The notes below the pieces were generated by a model that saw only the letters and a program-made list of their open reading frames with translations, was not told where the DNA came from and made no database searches. A DNA stretch of 64,000 nt from an uncultured Bacteroidia bacterium (GTDB lineage: Bacteria; Bacteroidota; Bacteroidia; Bacteroidales; F082): contig CADBZW010000021.1 of the NCBI GenBank assembly GCA_902799345.1, forward strand, positions 1 through 64,000, given 5' to 3'. A program made the translations under genes and the position numbers. This document shows positions 49,745 to 58,980 of this stretch, in pieces (positions within the stretch are counted from its first letter, which is position 1; every line of letters starts with the position of its first letter).

Positions 49745-50767
49745 ATGGGAGTATTATCATTTTTGAACAAAGAAATCGCTATTGACTTGGGTACGGCCAA
49801 TACGATTATCATATACAACGACAAGGTTGTCGTTGATGAGCCCTCCATCGTGGCCATGCAGCGCGACACGAAGAAAATCATCGCCGTCGGCAAGCGCGCC
49901 ATGATGATGCACGGTAAGACCCACGAAAACATCAAGACCATCCGCCCCTTGCGCGACGGTGTCATCGCCGACTTCCAAGCCGCCGAGTACATGATGCGTG
50001 AGATGATCAAGATGATTAACTTCAAGAACACCTTGTTCCCGCCCAGCCTGAAGATGGTCATCTGCATCCCTTCGGGCATCACCGAGGTGGAAGAGCGCGC
50101 CGTGAAGGACTCGGCCGAACAGGCCGGCGCCAAAGAGGTGCGTCTGATCCACGAGCCTATGGCCGCCGCCATCGGTATCGGCATCGACGTGCTTGAGCCG
50201 ACGGGTAACATGATTATCGACATCGGTGGTGGCACCTCCGAAATCGCCGTCATCGCCTTGGGTGGCATCGTCAACAACAAGTCCATCCGTATCGCTGGTG
50301 ACGACTTCACCGCCGACATCGAAGAGTACATGCGCAAGCAACACAACATCATCGTGGGCGAGCGCACCGCCGAACGCATCAAGATTGAAGTCGGCGCTGC
50401 CATCCCGCAGCTCGACAACCCGCCCGATGACTATGCCGTGCAGGGCCGCGACATGCTGACCGGTATCCCGAAGGAGATCCGCGTCAACTATGCCGAGATC
50501 GCCCACTGCCTCGACAAGAGCATCATGAAGATCGAGACCGCCGTACTAAACGCCTTGGAGCAGACGCCGCCCGAGCTGTCGGCCGATATCTACCGCACGG
50601 GTATCTACCTCACCGGTGGTGGTGCCTTGCTGCGTGGCCTCGACAAGCGTCTCAACGCCAAGACCAAGCTGCCCATCCACGTCGCTGAAGACCCGTTGCG
50701 CGCCGTCGCCCGTGGCACCGGCATCGCCCTGAAGAACTTTGACAGATTTACGTTCCTGATCAAATAA
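49745..50767 (+). CDS. mreB: Rod-shape-determining protein MreB
   Basis: 340 residues, actin fold. Phosphate-1 AIDLGTANTIIIY (about 12-24), phosphate-2 IIDIGGGTSEIAVIALGGIV (about 158-177) and adenosine motif TGGGALLRGLDKRL (about 288-301). Forms membrane-associated filaments guiding cell-wall elongation with MreC/D. First gene of the mreBCD operon. Confidence 0.97.
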   Translation: MGVLSFLNKEIAIDLGTANTIIIYNDKVVVDEPSIVAMQRDTKKIIAVGKRAMMMHGKTHENIKTIRPLRDGVIADFQAAEYMMREMIKMINFKNTLFPPSLKMVICIPSGITEVEERAVKDSAEQAGAKEVRLIHEPMAAAIGIGIDVLEPTGNMIIDIGGGTSEIAVIALGGIVNNKSIRIAGDDFTADIEEYMRKQHNIIVGERTAERIKIEVGAAIPQLDNPPDDYAVQGRDMLTGIPKEIRVNYAEIAHCLDKSIMKIETAVLNALEQTPPELSADIYRTGIYLTGGGALLRGLDKRLNAKTKLPIHVAEDPLRAVARGTGIALKNFDRFTFLIK

Positions 50768-50768
50768 T

Positions 50769-50839
50769 TGACGCGGGACTACGAGACGCGAGACTGTGGG
50801 ACTTTTTGTCCCGTGTCCCGAAGTCCCGTGTCCCGAAGT
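50769..50839. repeat. GC-rich short-unit repeat tract before mreC
   Basis: GACGCGGGACTACGAGACGC then repeated GTCCCGTGTCCCGAA units. It ends 13 nt before the mreC ATG. Same type as 36345-36417. Confidence 0.7.
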
Positions 50840-50851
50840 CCAATAATAACT

Positions 50852-51667
50852 ATGTACAACCTTCAGCGTTTCATACTGAAACACCACTTCGTCATCCTGT
50901 TCATCTTGCTCGAAGTGATTTCCATCTTGCTGCTGGCCCGTAGCCAGAACTTCCACCGCAACAGCATGGTGAACACCTCTAACGCCGTTGTGGGCAAGAT
51001 CTACGAGTGGAGCAGCGACGTGGGCAACTACTTCCGCCTCAACACCGCCAACGAACAGCTTGCCGAGGAAAACGCCATGCTCAGGCAGCAGCTGTCCATC
51101 GTGTACGACACCGCTTCGTGTGTCTACGACGTGAACGAAGGCGACACCTTGTATGAATACATCCCTGCTAAGGTCGTCAACAACAGCACCAACCAGGCCA
51201 ACAACTACATTATAATAAATAAAGGTGCAAAAGACGGCATCGAGCGCGACATGAGCGTCATCTCGACCGACGGCATCGTGGGCGTGGTGACCGACGTGAG
51301 CCGCCATTATGCCTCCATCATGAGCCTGCTCCACAGTAAGTCGGTGGTCGGCGTGCGCTTCAAAAACAACCAGGAAATCGCCAGCGTGAAATGGCAGACC
51401 AACAACTACCGCTACGGCATCGTGGAGGACATCCCCACCCACATCGTCCTGCAACAAGGCGACACCATCCTGACCAGTTCGCACTCCAAGATCTTCCCCG
51501 AAGACCTGATGGTGGGCACTGTGGAGGAGTTCTACCCCACCGCTGTCGACGCGCTCAACAAGGCCAAGATACGTTACGCCACCGACTTCTCCACCTTGCG
51601 ACATGTCTATGTCATCAAGGATTTGCACAAAGCTGAAACCGATTCACTCAAAGCCAAATTCCAATGA
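50852..51667 (+). CDS. mreC: Rod-shape-determining protein MreC
   Basis: 271 residues. N-terminal membrane helix (FVILFILLEVISILLLARSQ, about 12-31), coiled coil (NEQLAEENAMLRQQL) and two beta domains with YIIINKGAKDGIERDMSVIS and DGIVGVVTDVS. Periplasmic scaffold of the elongasome. Start MYNLQRF at 50852; the upstream open frame is repeat sequence only. Confidence 0.93.
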   Translation: MYNLQRFILKHHFVILFILLEVISILLLARSQNFHRNSMVNTSNAVVGKIYEWSSDVGNYFRLNTANEQLAEENAMLRQQLSIVYDTASCVYDVNEGDTLYEYIPAKVVNNSTNQANNYIIINKGAKDGIERDMSVISTDGIVGVVTDVSRHYASIMSLLHSKSVVGVRFKNNQEIASVKWQTNNYRYGIVEDIPTHIVLQQGDTILTSSHSKIFPEDLMVGTVEEFYPTAVDALNKAKIRYATDFSTLRHVYVIKDLHKAETDSLKAKFQ

Positions 51668-51668
51668 C

Positions 51669-52184
51669 ATGAACAAGACCGTCCTACAAATCATCCGCTT
51701 CGTGGTGCTCGTGCTTTTCCAGGTGCTGGTCATCAACCACATCCGTTTGGGCGGCTACGTACACCCTTATATCTACATGCTTTTCATCATGTTGTTGCCA
51801 TTCAACACTCCCAAATGGCAACTGTTGGTGTTGGGCTTTGCGTTGGGCTTGACCGTCGACTTGTTCACAGGAACACCAGGACTCCATGCTGGAGCCACCA
51901 CCCTGATGGCCTTCTGTCGGCCTTCCATCATACAACTCATTTCGGGCAACCAGAAATTCGAGAACATCCCCGAACCCAACCTCGGCCAGCTGGATGGCAT
52001 GTGGTTCTTCCGTTACGTCTTATGCCTGGTGTTCGTCCATCATTTCGCGCTGTTTTTCCTTGAGTCGTTCAGTTTCAGACTCATCGGCCAAGTGTTGCTG
52101 CGCATCCTGCTGAGCGTGCCCGTTTCCGTCTTCCTCATCATGATGATCCTTTACATCTTCAAAAGGGAAAGAAAAAGAGAATAA
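51669..52184 (+). CDS. mreD: Rod-shape-determining protein MreD
   Basis: 171 residues, about five membrane helices, ATG one nucleotide after the mreC stop. Typical features are the early VINHIRLGGYVHPYIYMLFI segment and a helix with LGFALGLTVDLFTGTPGLHA. Inner-membrane partner of MreC. In most Bacteroidales the next genes are a PBP2 and RodA; here two thioredoxin lipoproteins follow instead. Confidence 0.92.
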   Translation: MNKTVLQIIRFVVLVLFQVLVINHIRLGGYVHPYIYMLFIMLLPFNTPKWQLLVLGFALGLTVDLFTGTPGLHAGATTLMAFCRPSIIQLISGNQKFENIPEPNLGQLDGMWFFRYVLCLVFVHHFALFFLESFSFRLIGQVLLRILLSVPVSVFLIMMILYIFKRERKRE

Positions 52185-52208
52185 ATAACAATAAATACCT
52201 GAATTACA

Positions 52209-53297
52209 ATGAAAAAACAACTTTTATTCTTTATCGCACTCGCATTATGTTTGAGTGCCTGCAACCAAAAAGGAAATGACTTCAAGGTCAATGTCAGCCT
52301 GGCCAACGGCAACGAAAAGACCGTCTACCTGCAAAAGTATGTCGACAACGCCCCTGTCATCATCGACTCGGCCGTCATCGCCAACGAAACCGCCGTGCTG
52401 AATGCAGAGAAAGACAACCCGCAAATCCTTTATGCCTTGAAGATTAAGGGTATGCGTGGCTCCATGCCTTTCTTTGCCGACAACAAGGACGTCACCGTTG
52501 TGGGCGACATCAACAACCCGAAAGACGTAGAAGTCATGGCATCGGAGACACAGGCCGAGCTAGACGCCTACAACAAAGAGCTGGAGGGGTTTGAGGACCA
52601 AATCCGCGACCTCTATGCCGTGATGCAACAAGCCTTCGACGACAATGATTCCATCAAAATGGACTCGCTCAACACCGTGGGCACCGCGTTGATGGAGCAG
52701 CAGGACAGCTTCCGCGACGACTACATCAAAGCACATCCCGATAGCTTTGTCACCCATTACATCCTCGATGGCGTGAAGCAAGACTATCCTCTCGACCAGC
52801 TAAAGGAATTGGTGGGCTCCTTCACCACCGAGTCCATCTACAAAGACGACCTCAACAACTACATCACCAAATTGGAACGCCTCGAAGTGGGCCAGCCTTT
52901 CATCGACTTCACGCTGCAAACCAAAGACGGTGAGAATGTTACCCTTTCTGAAAAGATTGCCCAAAACAAACTCACTTTGGTTGACTTCTGGGCTTCATGG
53001 TGCGGTCCCTGCCGCAAGGAGAATCCCGTCGTGAAAGCCGCTTACGAGCAGTTCCATGAACTCGGTTTCGATGTTATCGGCGTCAGCGTCGACCAAGACG
53101 AAGCCGCTTGGCTGAAGGCCGTCGAAGACGACCAACTGCCTTGGACGCAGGTGCGCGACAGCGAGAACAAAGCCAGTGAGAGTTACATGATTTATTATAT
53201 CCCGTCCAACTTCCTCTTCGACCAGGATGGCAACATGGTGGCCAAGGGCTTGAGAGGCGAGGAACTGGCGGCGAAACTGGCGGAACTATTGAAATAA
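52209..53297 (+). CDS. TlpA-like thioredoxin lipoprotein with DUF4369 (copy 1)
   Basis: 362 residues with lipoprotein signal ending CLSAC. DUF4369 beta-rich domain at about 25-130, a helical linker, then a thioredoxin/AhpC-TSA domain (about 225-362) with FWASWCGPCRKENP (CxxC intact). A periplasmic thiol-disulfide oxidoreductase, usual role reducing cytochrome or envelope disulfides. Tandem paralogue follows after 54 nt. Confidence 0.93.
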   Translation: MKKQLLFFIALALCLSACNQKGNDFKVNVSLANGNEKTVYLQKYVDNAPVIIDSAVIANETAVLNAEKDNPQILYALKIKGMRGSMPFFADNKDVTVVGDINNPKDVEVMASETQAELDAYNKELEGFEDQIRDLYAVMQQAFDDNDSIKMDSLNTVGTALMEQQDSFRDDYIKAHPDSFVTHYILDGVKQDYPLDQLKELVGSFTTESIYKDDLNNYITKLERLEVGQPFIDFTLQTKDGENVTLSEKIAQNKLTLVDFWASWCGPCRKENPVVKAAYEQFHELGFDVIGVSVDQDEAAWLKAVEDDQLPWTQVRDSENKASESYMIYYIPSNFLFDQDGNMVAKGLRGEELAAKLAELLK

Positions 53298-53351
53298 TAG
53301 ACCTTCAAGCCTTAGTCGTCATATAGCATTACAATCGATTAACATCACGCT

Positions 53352-54398
53352 ATGAAAACGAAACTCTTTCTTTTAGGTGCACTTGCGCTGGGATTGTTCG
53401 CCTGTACCTCAAAGCCTGAAGTGAAGACCTTTAAGGTCAACGTCAATTTGGCCAATGCCGATGGACAGACCGTCTACCTGCAAAAGGATGGACAAGTGCT
53501 CGACTCGGCAGTAATTGCCAACTGGGATGCCGTGTTCAACACACCCGTATGCGACGACAACGAGATGTACAGCATCATGCTGCCGGGCTGGCGCCGTGCC
53601 TTCCCCTTCTTCACCGACAATGTGGACGTGACCCTCGAAGGCGACGCGCAGAACCCCAACGCCATTTTGGTGAAAGGCTCAGCCTCCCAAGACCGTCTCA
53701 ATGCCTTCACCGAAAGCTATAATGAGCTTGAAGCCAAGTTGGAGGCCGACAGCACGATGAGCCAAGAGGACGCCGACGAAATCCTGAAGATGCACTGCTT
53801 CGACTTCGTCTGGGACAACCCCACCGACCCCGTGGCGCATTATGTGATGTACCGCTACAAGTGGGCCTTCGGTCCCTGCGAGCTGCGCACCATGCTTGAC
53901 AACATCCACGCCGCCGACAGCACCTTGACCAACAAGAACCTGACTCTGGCCGAGGAATATGTGGAGAAACAAGAGCGCGTGCAGGCTGGCCAGCCCATCA
54001 TCGACTTCACCCAAAACGACCCCGAAGGTAACCCCATTACACTGAGCGAACTCGCAGTGGGCAAGCTCTTGCTCGTCGACTTCTGGGCCTCGTGGTGCCC
54101 CGACTGCCGCAAGGCCAACCCCGATGTGGTGGCCGCCTACCAGAAATACCATGACCAAGGCTTCGACGTGCTTGGCGTGTCGTTCGACACCAACAAGGAA
54201 GCCTGGCTCGCCGCCATCGAAAAAGACGGCTTGACCTGGACCCAAGTCTCCGACCTGCAAGGCTGGAACAACGCCGCTGGCGCCTTGTACGCCATCTCCT
54301 TCATCCCGCAAAACGCCCTCATTAAGGACGGCGTGATTGTCGCCCGCAACCTTGAAGGTGAGTGGCTCATGGAAGAAATAGCAAGACAATTGGAATAA
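53352..54398 (+). CDS. TlpA-like thioredoxin lipoprotein with DUF4369 (copy 2)
   Basis: 348 residues, lipoprotein signal ending LFAC. Same layout as the preceding gene (KTFKVNVNLANADGQTVYLQ matches DFKVNVSLANGNEKTVYLQ), clearly a tandem duplication. The active site is changed to FWASWCPDCRKANP: CPDC in place of CGPC, which is expected to shift redox potential. Followed by a strong terminator. Confidence 0.92.
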   Translation: MKTKLFLLGALALGLFACTSKPEVKTFKVNVNLANADGQTVYLQKDGQVLDSAVIANWDAVFNTPVCDDNEMYSIMLPGWRRAFPFFTDNVDVTLEGDAQNPNAILVKGSASQDRLNAFTESYNELEAKLEADSTMSQEDADEILKMHCFDFVWDNPTDPVAHYVMYRYKWAFGPCELRTMLDNIHAADSTLTNKNLTLAEEYVEKQERVQAGQPIIDFTQNDPEGNPITLSELAVGKLLLVDFWASWCPDCRKANPDVVAAYQKYHDQGFDVLGVSFDTNKEAWLAAIEKDGLTWTQVSDLQGWNNAAGALYAISFIPQNALIKDGVIVARNLEGEWLMEEIARQLE

Positions 54399-54430
54399 AT
54401 TGGAATAACTAGAGCAGATTCCGAAAACGG

Positions 54431-54461
54431 AAAATGGCACGAATGTTTTCGTGCCATTTTT
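54431..54461. terminator. Strong bidirectional terminator
   Basis: AAAATGGCACGAA pairs with TTCGTGCCATTTT, flanked by A and T runs, between the convergent thioredoxin lipoprotein and cysQ genes. Confidence 0.85.
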
Positions 54462-54464
54462 GTT

Positions 54465-55205
54465 TTACCATCCAGGTGCCCACGCCACAAAGGGCGGGTT
54501 CGGATATTCCTTTTTGCTGTATTCAAGAGGCTGTCCGTCGCTGATGCGGAGCACCTTGCCACCGGCGGCACGAAGGATGGCATCGGCGGCGGCGGTGTCC
54601 CATTCCTTGGTCTTGCTGTAGCAGACGTAGACATCGGCGCTTCCTTCGGCCAGACGGGCGAACTTGAGACTGCTGCCTTGCGTGTCGATGACTAGGTCGG
54701 GATGGGCGGGGCGCAATACCTTATTAATATATGCGTCTACCTCAGGGGTGCGGTGGGAACGGCTGACCAGAACGGTGTAAGGACGCACCGCGTGCGTCAG
54801 CGTGGTTACAGGCGGACACACGCAGTGTGTCCCTACGGCGTACCACAATTGATTGGTTACCGGTGCATAGATCACACCCATAACGGGTTGTTTTTCGTCA
54901 ATCAGGGCGATGTTGACGGTGAACTCGCCGTTGCGGTTCACAAACTCGACCGTGCCATCCAGTGGGTCGACGAGCCAATAACGCTTATATTGTGAACGGT
55001 CGGGCGGCAGGTCCTCCTCGCTGACGAAGGAAATGCCCGTCGGTTTCAAGATCTCCTTAATGATATTGCTCGCACGAAGGTCAGCCTGGGTCACGGGCGA
55101 GTCGTCGTCCTTGGTGTAGACCTCAAAAGGCTGGGCATACACCTCCATGATGGCCTTGCCTGCTTCGAGGGCGGCATGTCGGGCTAATTCTAGTAGTTGT
55201 TCCAT
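54465..55205 (-). CDS. cysQ: 3'(2'),5'-bisphosphate nucleotidase CysQ
   Basis: 246 residues, inositol-monophosphatase fold. Metal-binding motifs: SEED (62-65), WLVDPLDGTVEF (77-88) and EWDTAAADAIL near residue 200. It hydrolyses PAP to AMP in sulfate and lipid metabolism. The loop at about 124-144 (VGTHCVCPPVTTLTHAVRPY) is encoded by two different palindromic repeats in tandem. It replaces the usual loop before VLVSRSH, and all catalytic motifs are intact. Confidence 0.93.
   Translation of the reverse strand: MEQLLELARHAALEAGKAIMEVYAQPFEVYTKDDDSPVTQADLRASNIIKEILKPTGISFVSEEDLPPDRSQYKRYWLVDPLDGTVEFVNRNGEFTVNIALIDEKQPVMGVIYAPVTNQLWYAVGTHCVCPPVTTLTHAVRPYTVLVSRSHRTPEVDAYINKVLRPAHPDLVIDTQGSSLKFARLAEGSADVYVCYSKTKEWDTAAADAILRAAGGKVLRISDGQPLEYSKKEYPNPPFVAWAPGW
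54777..54836. repeat. Two tandem palindromic elements inside cysQ (family P3)
   Basis: Element a, 54777-54798: GTAAGGACGCACCGCGTGCG then TC, matching the complement of 7265-7293. Element b, 54811-54836: GGCGGACACACGCAGTGTGT then CCCTAC. Both in frame. Confidence 0.8.
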
Positions 55206-55209
55206 GCGG

Positions 55210-55217
55210 CAAAAATA
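55210..55217 (-). promoter_or_regulatory. -7 element TATTTTTG for cysQ
   Basis: Matches TAnnTTTG, immediately upstream of the start codon at 55205 (very short leader). Confidence 0.6.
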
Positions 55218-55294
55218 GTGTTTTTATTGCATTGAAAACCAATTAAATAAGAATTTTTTTTCAAAATTATTCCTTTCGTGCCATTTAATTCCAC

Positions 55295-55302
55295 TAATTT
55301 TG
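55295..55302 (+). promoter_or_regulatory. -7 element TAATTTTG for topA
   Basis: Matches TAnnTTTG, leader of about 57 nt. Confidence 0.65.
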
Positions 55303-55365
55303 CACGCGCAAATCGAAGTTGAACCAAGGGCTGCTTGAGCACCCTTAGCGTATAAAAAAGAGACT

Positions 55366-57684
55366 ATGGCAAAGAATTTAGTTATCGTGGAGTCACCGAC
55401 CAAGGCCAAGACCATCGAAGGCTTTTTGGGCAAGGAATATACGGTGAAAGCAAGCGAAGGCCACGTGCGTGACCTGAACAAGAACACCTTGAGTGTCGAC
55501 ATTGACAACAACTTTGAACCCGAATACGAAATCCCTGACAACAAGAAGGCCCTTGTGGCCGAGTTGCGTAAGTTGTCGAAGGCCGCCGATACGGTGTGGC
55601 TGGCATCCGATGAGGATCGTGAGGGAGAATCCATCTCGTGGCATCTCTATGAGGTACTCGACCTGAAGAAAAAAGACACCAAGCGTATCGTCTTCCACGA
55701 AATCACCAAGTCGGCCATCACCAACGCCATCGAGAACCCGCGCGAAATCAACATGGGCCTCGTCAATGCGCAGCAAGCCCGTCGTGTGCTCGACCGCCTC
55801 GTGGGTTACGAGCTGTCGCCGCTGTTGTGGAAGAAGGTGAAACCCGCCCTTTCGGCTGGTCGCGTGCAGAGCGTGGCCGTGCGTCTCATCGTCGAACGCG
55901 AAGAGGAAATCAAGAACTTCGTGCAAAGCAGTGCTTACCGCGTGACGGCGCTGTTCACCTTCACCAAAGACGGACAAGAGTACACCCTCTCTGCCGAGCT
56001 TCCGCATCGTTTTGAAAACGAAGAGGAAACAAAGAAATTCCTGGAGTCGTGCATGAATGCCACCTATAAGGTCGACAACATCGAGAAAAAACCCACCGTG
56101 CGCTATCCCGCACCGCCTTTCACCACCTCCACCTTGCAACAGGAGGCCGCCCGAAAGCTGGGCTTCTCGGTCGCCAACACCATGCGCATCGCCCAACAAC
56201 TCTACGAATCCGGTAAGATCACCTACATGCGTACCGACTCCGTCAACCTGTCGAGTCTCGCCCTCGGCATGGCCAAGAAGGAAATCGAAAAAAACTATGG
56301 CGCCGAATACGTGAAGACGCGCCAATACCATACCAAGAGCAAAGGCGCCCAGGAGGCACACGAAGCCATCCGTCCGACCTACCTCGACCAACATACTGTC
56401 AAAGGCACTGCCGACGAACGCCGTCTCTACGAGCTTATCTGGAAGCGCACTATCGCCTCACAGATGGCTGATGCCCAGATGGAACGCACCAACGTCAACA
56501 TCGGTGTGTCGACCAACAAAAAGCAGTTTGTGGCCACGGGCGAAGCCATCCTCTTCGACGGCTTCCTGAAGGTATATCGCGAGAGCTACGACGACACGAC
56601 GGAAGAAGATACCGCCATCCTGCCGCCCATCGAGGTGGGCACCCTGCTCGACATGGAGAAGATGGAGGCCCAGCAACGCTATACGCGTCCGCCGTTCCGT
56701 TACAACGAAGCCAGCCTCGTGAAGAAGATGGAAGAGCTAGGCATCGGCCGTCCTTCGACTTACGCCCCCACCATCTCCACCATCCAGAAGCGTGAATATG
56801 TCACCAAGGGCGACGTGAAAGGCACTCCGCAAGAGTTCCAGATTATCACCTTGAAAAACAACAAGATAAGCGAGAAGAAAGGCAAGGAAACCATTGGCGC
56901 CGAGAAAGGCAAGCTCATACCCACCGACATTGGAGTGCTGGTCAACAAGTTCCTGCTGCAATACTTTGAGAGCATCATCGACTACAACTTCACCGCCAAC
57001 GTGGAGAAGGAGTTCGACCAGATTGAAGAAGGCCAGCGTGAGTGGAACACCATGATTTCCGATTTCTACAAGGTCTTCCACAACCAAATCATCTCCACGA
57101 CTGAGAACTCTGGCAAGTTCAGCGGTGAGAAGCTCCTCGGCGTTGACCCTGCCACGGGCAAAAATGTGTATGTGAAAGTGGGACGTTTCGGTCCGGTGGC
57201 ACAGATTGGCGACACCGAATCGGAGGAGAAACCCCGTTTCGCCGGCTTGAAGAAAGACATGAGCATCGAGAGCGTCACCTTAGAAGAGGTGTTGAAGCTG
57301 TTCGACTTCCCACGCATCCTCGGCGAGTATGAAGGCAAGGAAATCACCGTGGCCGTGGGTCGCTTTGGTCCGTACATCCGCCACGACAACAAGTTCTACA
57401 GCCTCGCCAAGACCGACAACCCCGCCCTCGTGGAATACGACCGCGCCGTCGAGATCATCAACGAGAAACGTCAGAAGGACTTGGACAACATCATCCTCAC
57501 CTTCGACAACGACCCCGACATGCGTGTGTTGAACGGCCGCTTCGGTCCTTACATCGCCTACAAGAAGACCAACTACAAGCTTCCGAAAGGCACCGAGCCT
57601 TCCACCCTGACCTACGAACAGTGTTTGGCCATCGTGGAAGACCCCAAGAACGCCCCGAAGAAGAAAGTGGTGAAGAAGAAATAA
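55366..57684 (+). CDS. topA: DNA topoisomerase I
   Basis: 772 residues. TOPRIM domain with NLVIVESPTKAKTIEGFLG (about 4-22) and DEDREGESISWHL (about 83-95); catalytic region around ESGKITYMRTDSVNLS with the active-site Tyr (about 288); C-terminal zinc-less repeats FGPYIRHDNKFYSLAK and FGPYIAYKKTNYKLPK, ending in a Lys-rich tail. Relaxes negative supercoils. Followed by a terminator. Confidence 0.97.
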   Translation: MAKNLVIVESPTKAKTIEGFLGKEYTVKASEGHVRDLNKNTLSVDIDNNFEPEYEIPDNKKALVAELRKLSKAADTVWLASDEDREGESISWHLYEVLDLKKKDTKRIVFHEITKSAITNAIENPREINMGLVNAQQARRVLDRLVGYELSPLLWKKVKPALSAGRVQSVAVRLIVEREEEIKNFVQSSAYRVTALFTFTKDGQEYTLSAELPHRFENEEETKKFLESCMNATYKVDNIEKKPTVRYPAPPFTTSTLQQEAARKLGFSVANTMRIAQQLYESGKITYMRTDSVNLSSLALGMAKKEIEKNYGAEYVKTRQYHTKSKGAQEAHEAIRPTYLDQHTVKGTADERRLYELIWKRTIASQMADAQMERTNVNIGVSTNKKQFVATGEAILFDGFLKVYRESYDDTTEEDTAILPPIEVGTLLDMEKMEAQQRYTRPPFRYNEASLVKKMEELGIGRPSTYAPTISTIQKREYVTKGDVKGTPQEFQIITLKNNKISEKKGKETIGAEKGKLIPTDIGVLVNKFLLQYFESIIDYNFTANVEKEFDQIEEGQREWNTMISDFYKVFHNQIISTTENSGKFSGEKLLGVDPATGKNVYVKVGRFGPVAQIGDTESEEKPRFAGLKKDMSIESVTLEEVLKLFDFPRILGEYEGKEITVAVGRFGPYIRHDNKFYSLAKTDNPALVEYDRAVEIINEKRQKDLDNIILTFDNDPDMRVLNGRFGPYIAYKKTNYKLPKGTEPSTLTYEQCLAIVEDPKNAPKKKVVKKK

Positions 57685-57691
57685 CCAAACG

Positions 57692-57726
57692 AAAGCGGCG
57701 GAAGCAATTCTGCCGCTTTTTCTTTG
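57692..57726 (+). terminator. Terminator after topA
   Basis: AAAGCGGC... pairs with ...GCCGCTTT, then TTTCTTTG. Confidence 0.75.
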
Positions 57727-57785
57727 TTTTTTTGACGCAATGCAAATAAATTCCTATTTTTGCATTCTTAATCAGACGCGGTTAG

Positions 57786-57864
57786 CGTCACTGCGAGGCA
57801 CGAAGCAGTCTGGACATGAAATTTATATCCCTAGATTGCTTCGTCGTTCCTCCTCGCAATGACG
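57786..57864. repeat. 79-bp palindromic element (family P4), copy 2
   Basis: Left CGTCACTGCGAGGCACGAAG, right CCTCGCAATGACG; same architecture as 20104-20180, with a different loop and a few substitutions in the left arm. Confidence 0.85.
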
Positions 57865-57910
57865 CGAAGCGACGACAAGTAGAAATATTAAATCTTAAAT
57901 CTGAAATACA

Positions 57911-58945
57911 ATGGAGAAAAAAGACTTACTGAAAGACGTTGTCGAACATATCGACATCAAGAAGTATGACTCAACCGAACTCATCAACGCCATGCGCAAG
58001 ATGTCGTTCACCTCGCGCGACACCGCCCGTGCCGCCGACATCCTCTGCCAGATGATCGCGGAGAAGGACTGCACCAACATCCTCACCATCGCCGGTTCCA
58101 CCTCGGCTGCCGGCTGTATGCAGGTGTATGTGGAGATGGTCAAGAACAAGATGGTTGACGCCGTCGTCAGCACGGGTGCCAGCATCATCGACATGGACCT
58201 CTTCGAAGCCCTCGGCTACAAGCACTACATCGGCACGAAAGAGAACGTCATCCCCGACACCAAGCTGCGCGAACTCTATATCGACCGCATCTACGACACC
58301 TTCATCGACGAGGAAGAATTGCAGGCCTGCGACCAAGCCACCTGCGACGTGGCCGACACCTTGGAGTGCCGTCCCTACAGCAGCCGCGAGTTCCTCTATG
58401 AGGTCGGCAAATGGCTGGCCAACGGTCACGGCGTGAAGAAAGAGAGCCTCATCCAGACCTGCTACGAGTGCGGCGTGCCGATCTTCTGCCCCGCCTTCAG
58501 CGACAGCTCGGCTGGCTTCGGCATCGGCAAGCACCAGTGGCTCCGCAAGAAAGCCGGCAAGCCCTACGTCAGCATCGACTCGGTGGCCGACTTCCTCGAA
58601 CTCACCGAAATCAAGATGAACAGCCCTCAATCGGGCCTCTTCATGGTCGGTGGCGGCACGCCTAAGAACTTCGCACAGGACACCGTCGTCTGCGCCGAAA
58701 TCCTGGGTCACGAAGTGCCCATGCACAAATATGCCATCCAAATCACCGTGGCCGACGTACGCGACGGCGCCTGCTCGTCAAGCACGCTGCTCGAGGCTGG
58801 CTCATGGGGCAAGGTGAGCGAGGAGCTGCAGCAGATGGTCTATGCCGAAGGCACCACCGTCATCCCCGCCATCGTCAGCTACGCCTACCACAACGCACCG
58901 TGGAAGGACCGTGAGTATAAGAACTGGCAGAAGTTATACAAGTAA
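57911..58945 (+). CDS. Deoxyhypusine-synthase-like NAD-dependent enzyme
   Basis: 344 residues, DHS fold. NAD-binding segments TIAGSTSAAGCMQ and VVSTGASIIDMDL (about 58-100) and the catalytic Lys region LLEAGSWGKVSEELQ (about 296-310, WGK conserved). Bacteria have no eIF5A; bacterial homologues act on free amines and take part in homospermidine or spermidine-type polyamine synthesis. Upstream of an arginase-fold gene and a deiminase, all linked to arginine or agmatine chemistry. Confidence 0.9.
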   Translation: MEKKDLLKDVVEHIDIKKYDSTELINAMRKMSFTSRDTARAADILCQMIAEKDCTNILTIAGSTSAAGCMQVYVEMVKNKMVDAVVSTGASIIDMDLFEALGYKHYIGTKENVIPDTKLRELYIDRIYDTFIDEEELQACDQATCDVADTLECRPYSSREFLYEVGKWLANGHGVKKESLIQTCYECGVPIFCPAFSDSSAGFGIGKHQWLRKKAGKPYVSIDSVADFLELTEIKMNSPQSGLFMVGGGTPKNFAQDTVVCAEILGHEVPMHKYAIQITVADVRDGACSSSTLLEAGSWGKVSEELQQMVYAEGTTVIPAIVSYAYHNAPWKDREYKNWQKLYK

Positions 58946-58980
58946 TCCACAATAATTTGGGCTACACAACACTCAACCCT

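Noticed and set aside
57911..58945. True deoxyhypusine synthase acting on eIF5A
   Set aside because: Bacteria lack eIF5A; bacterial homologues act on small amines.
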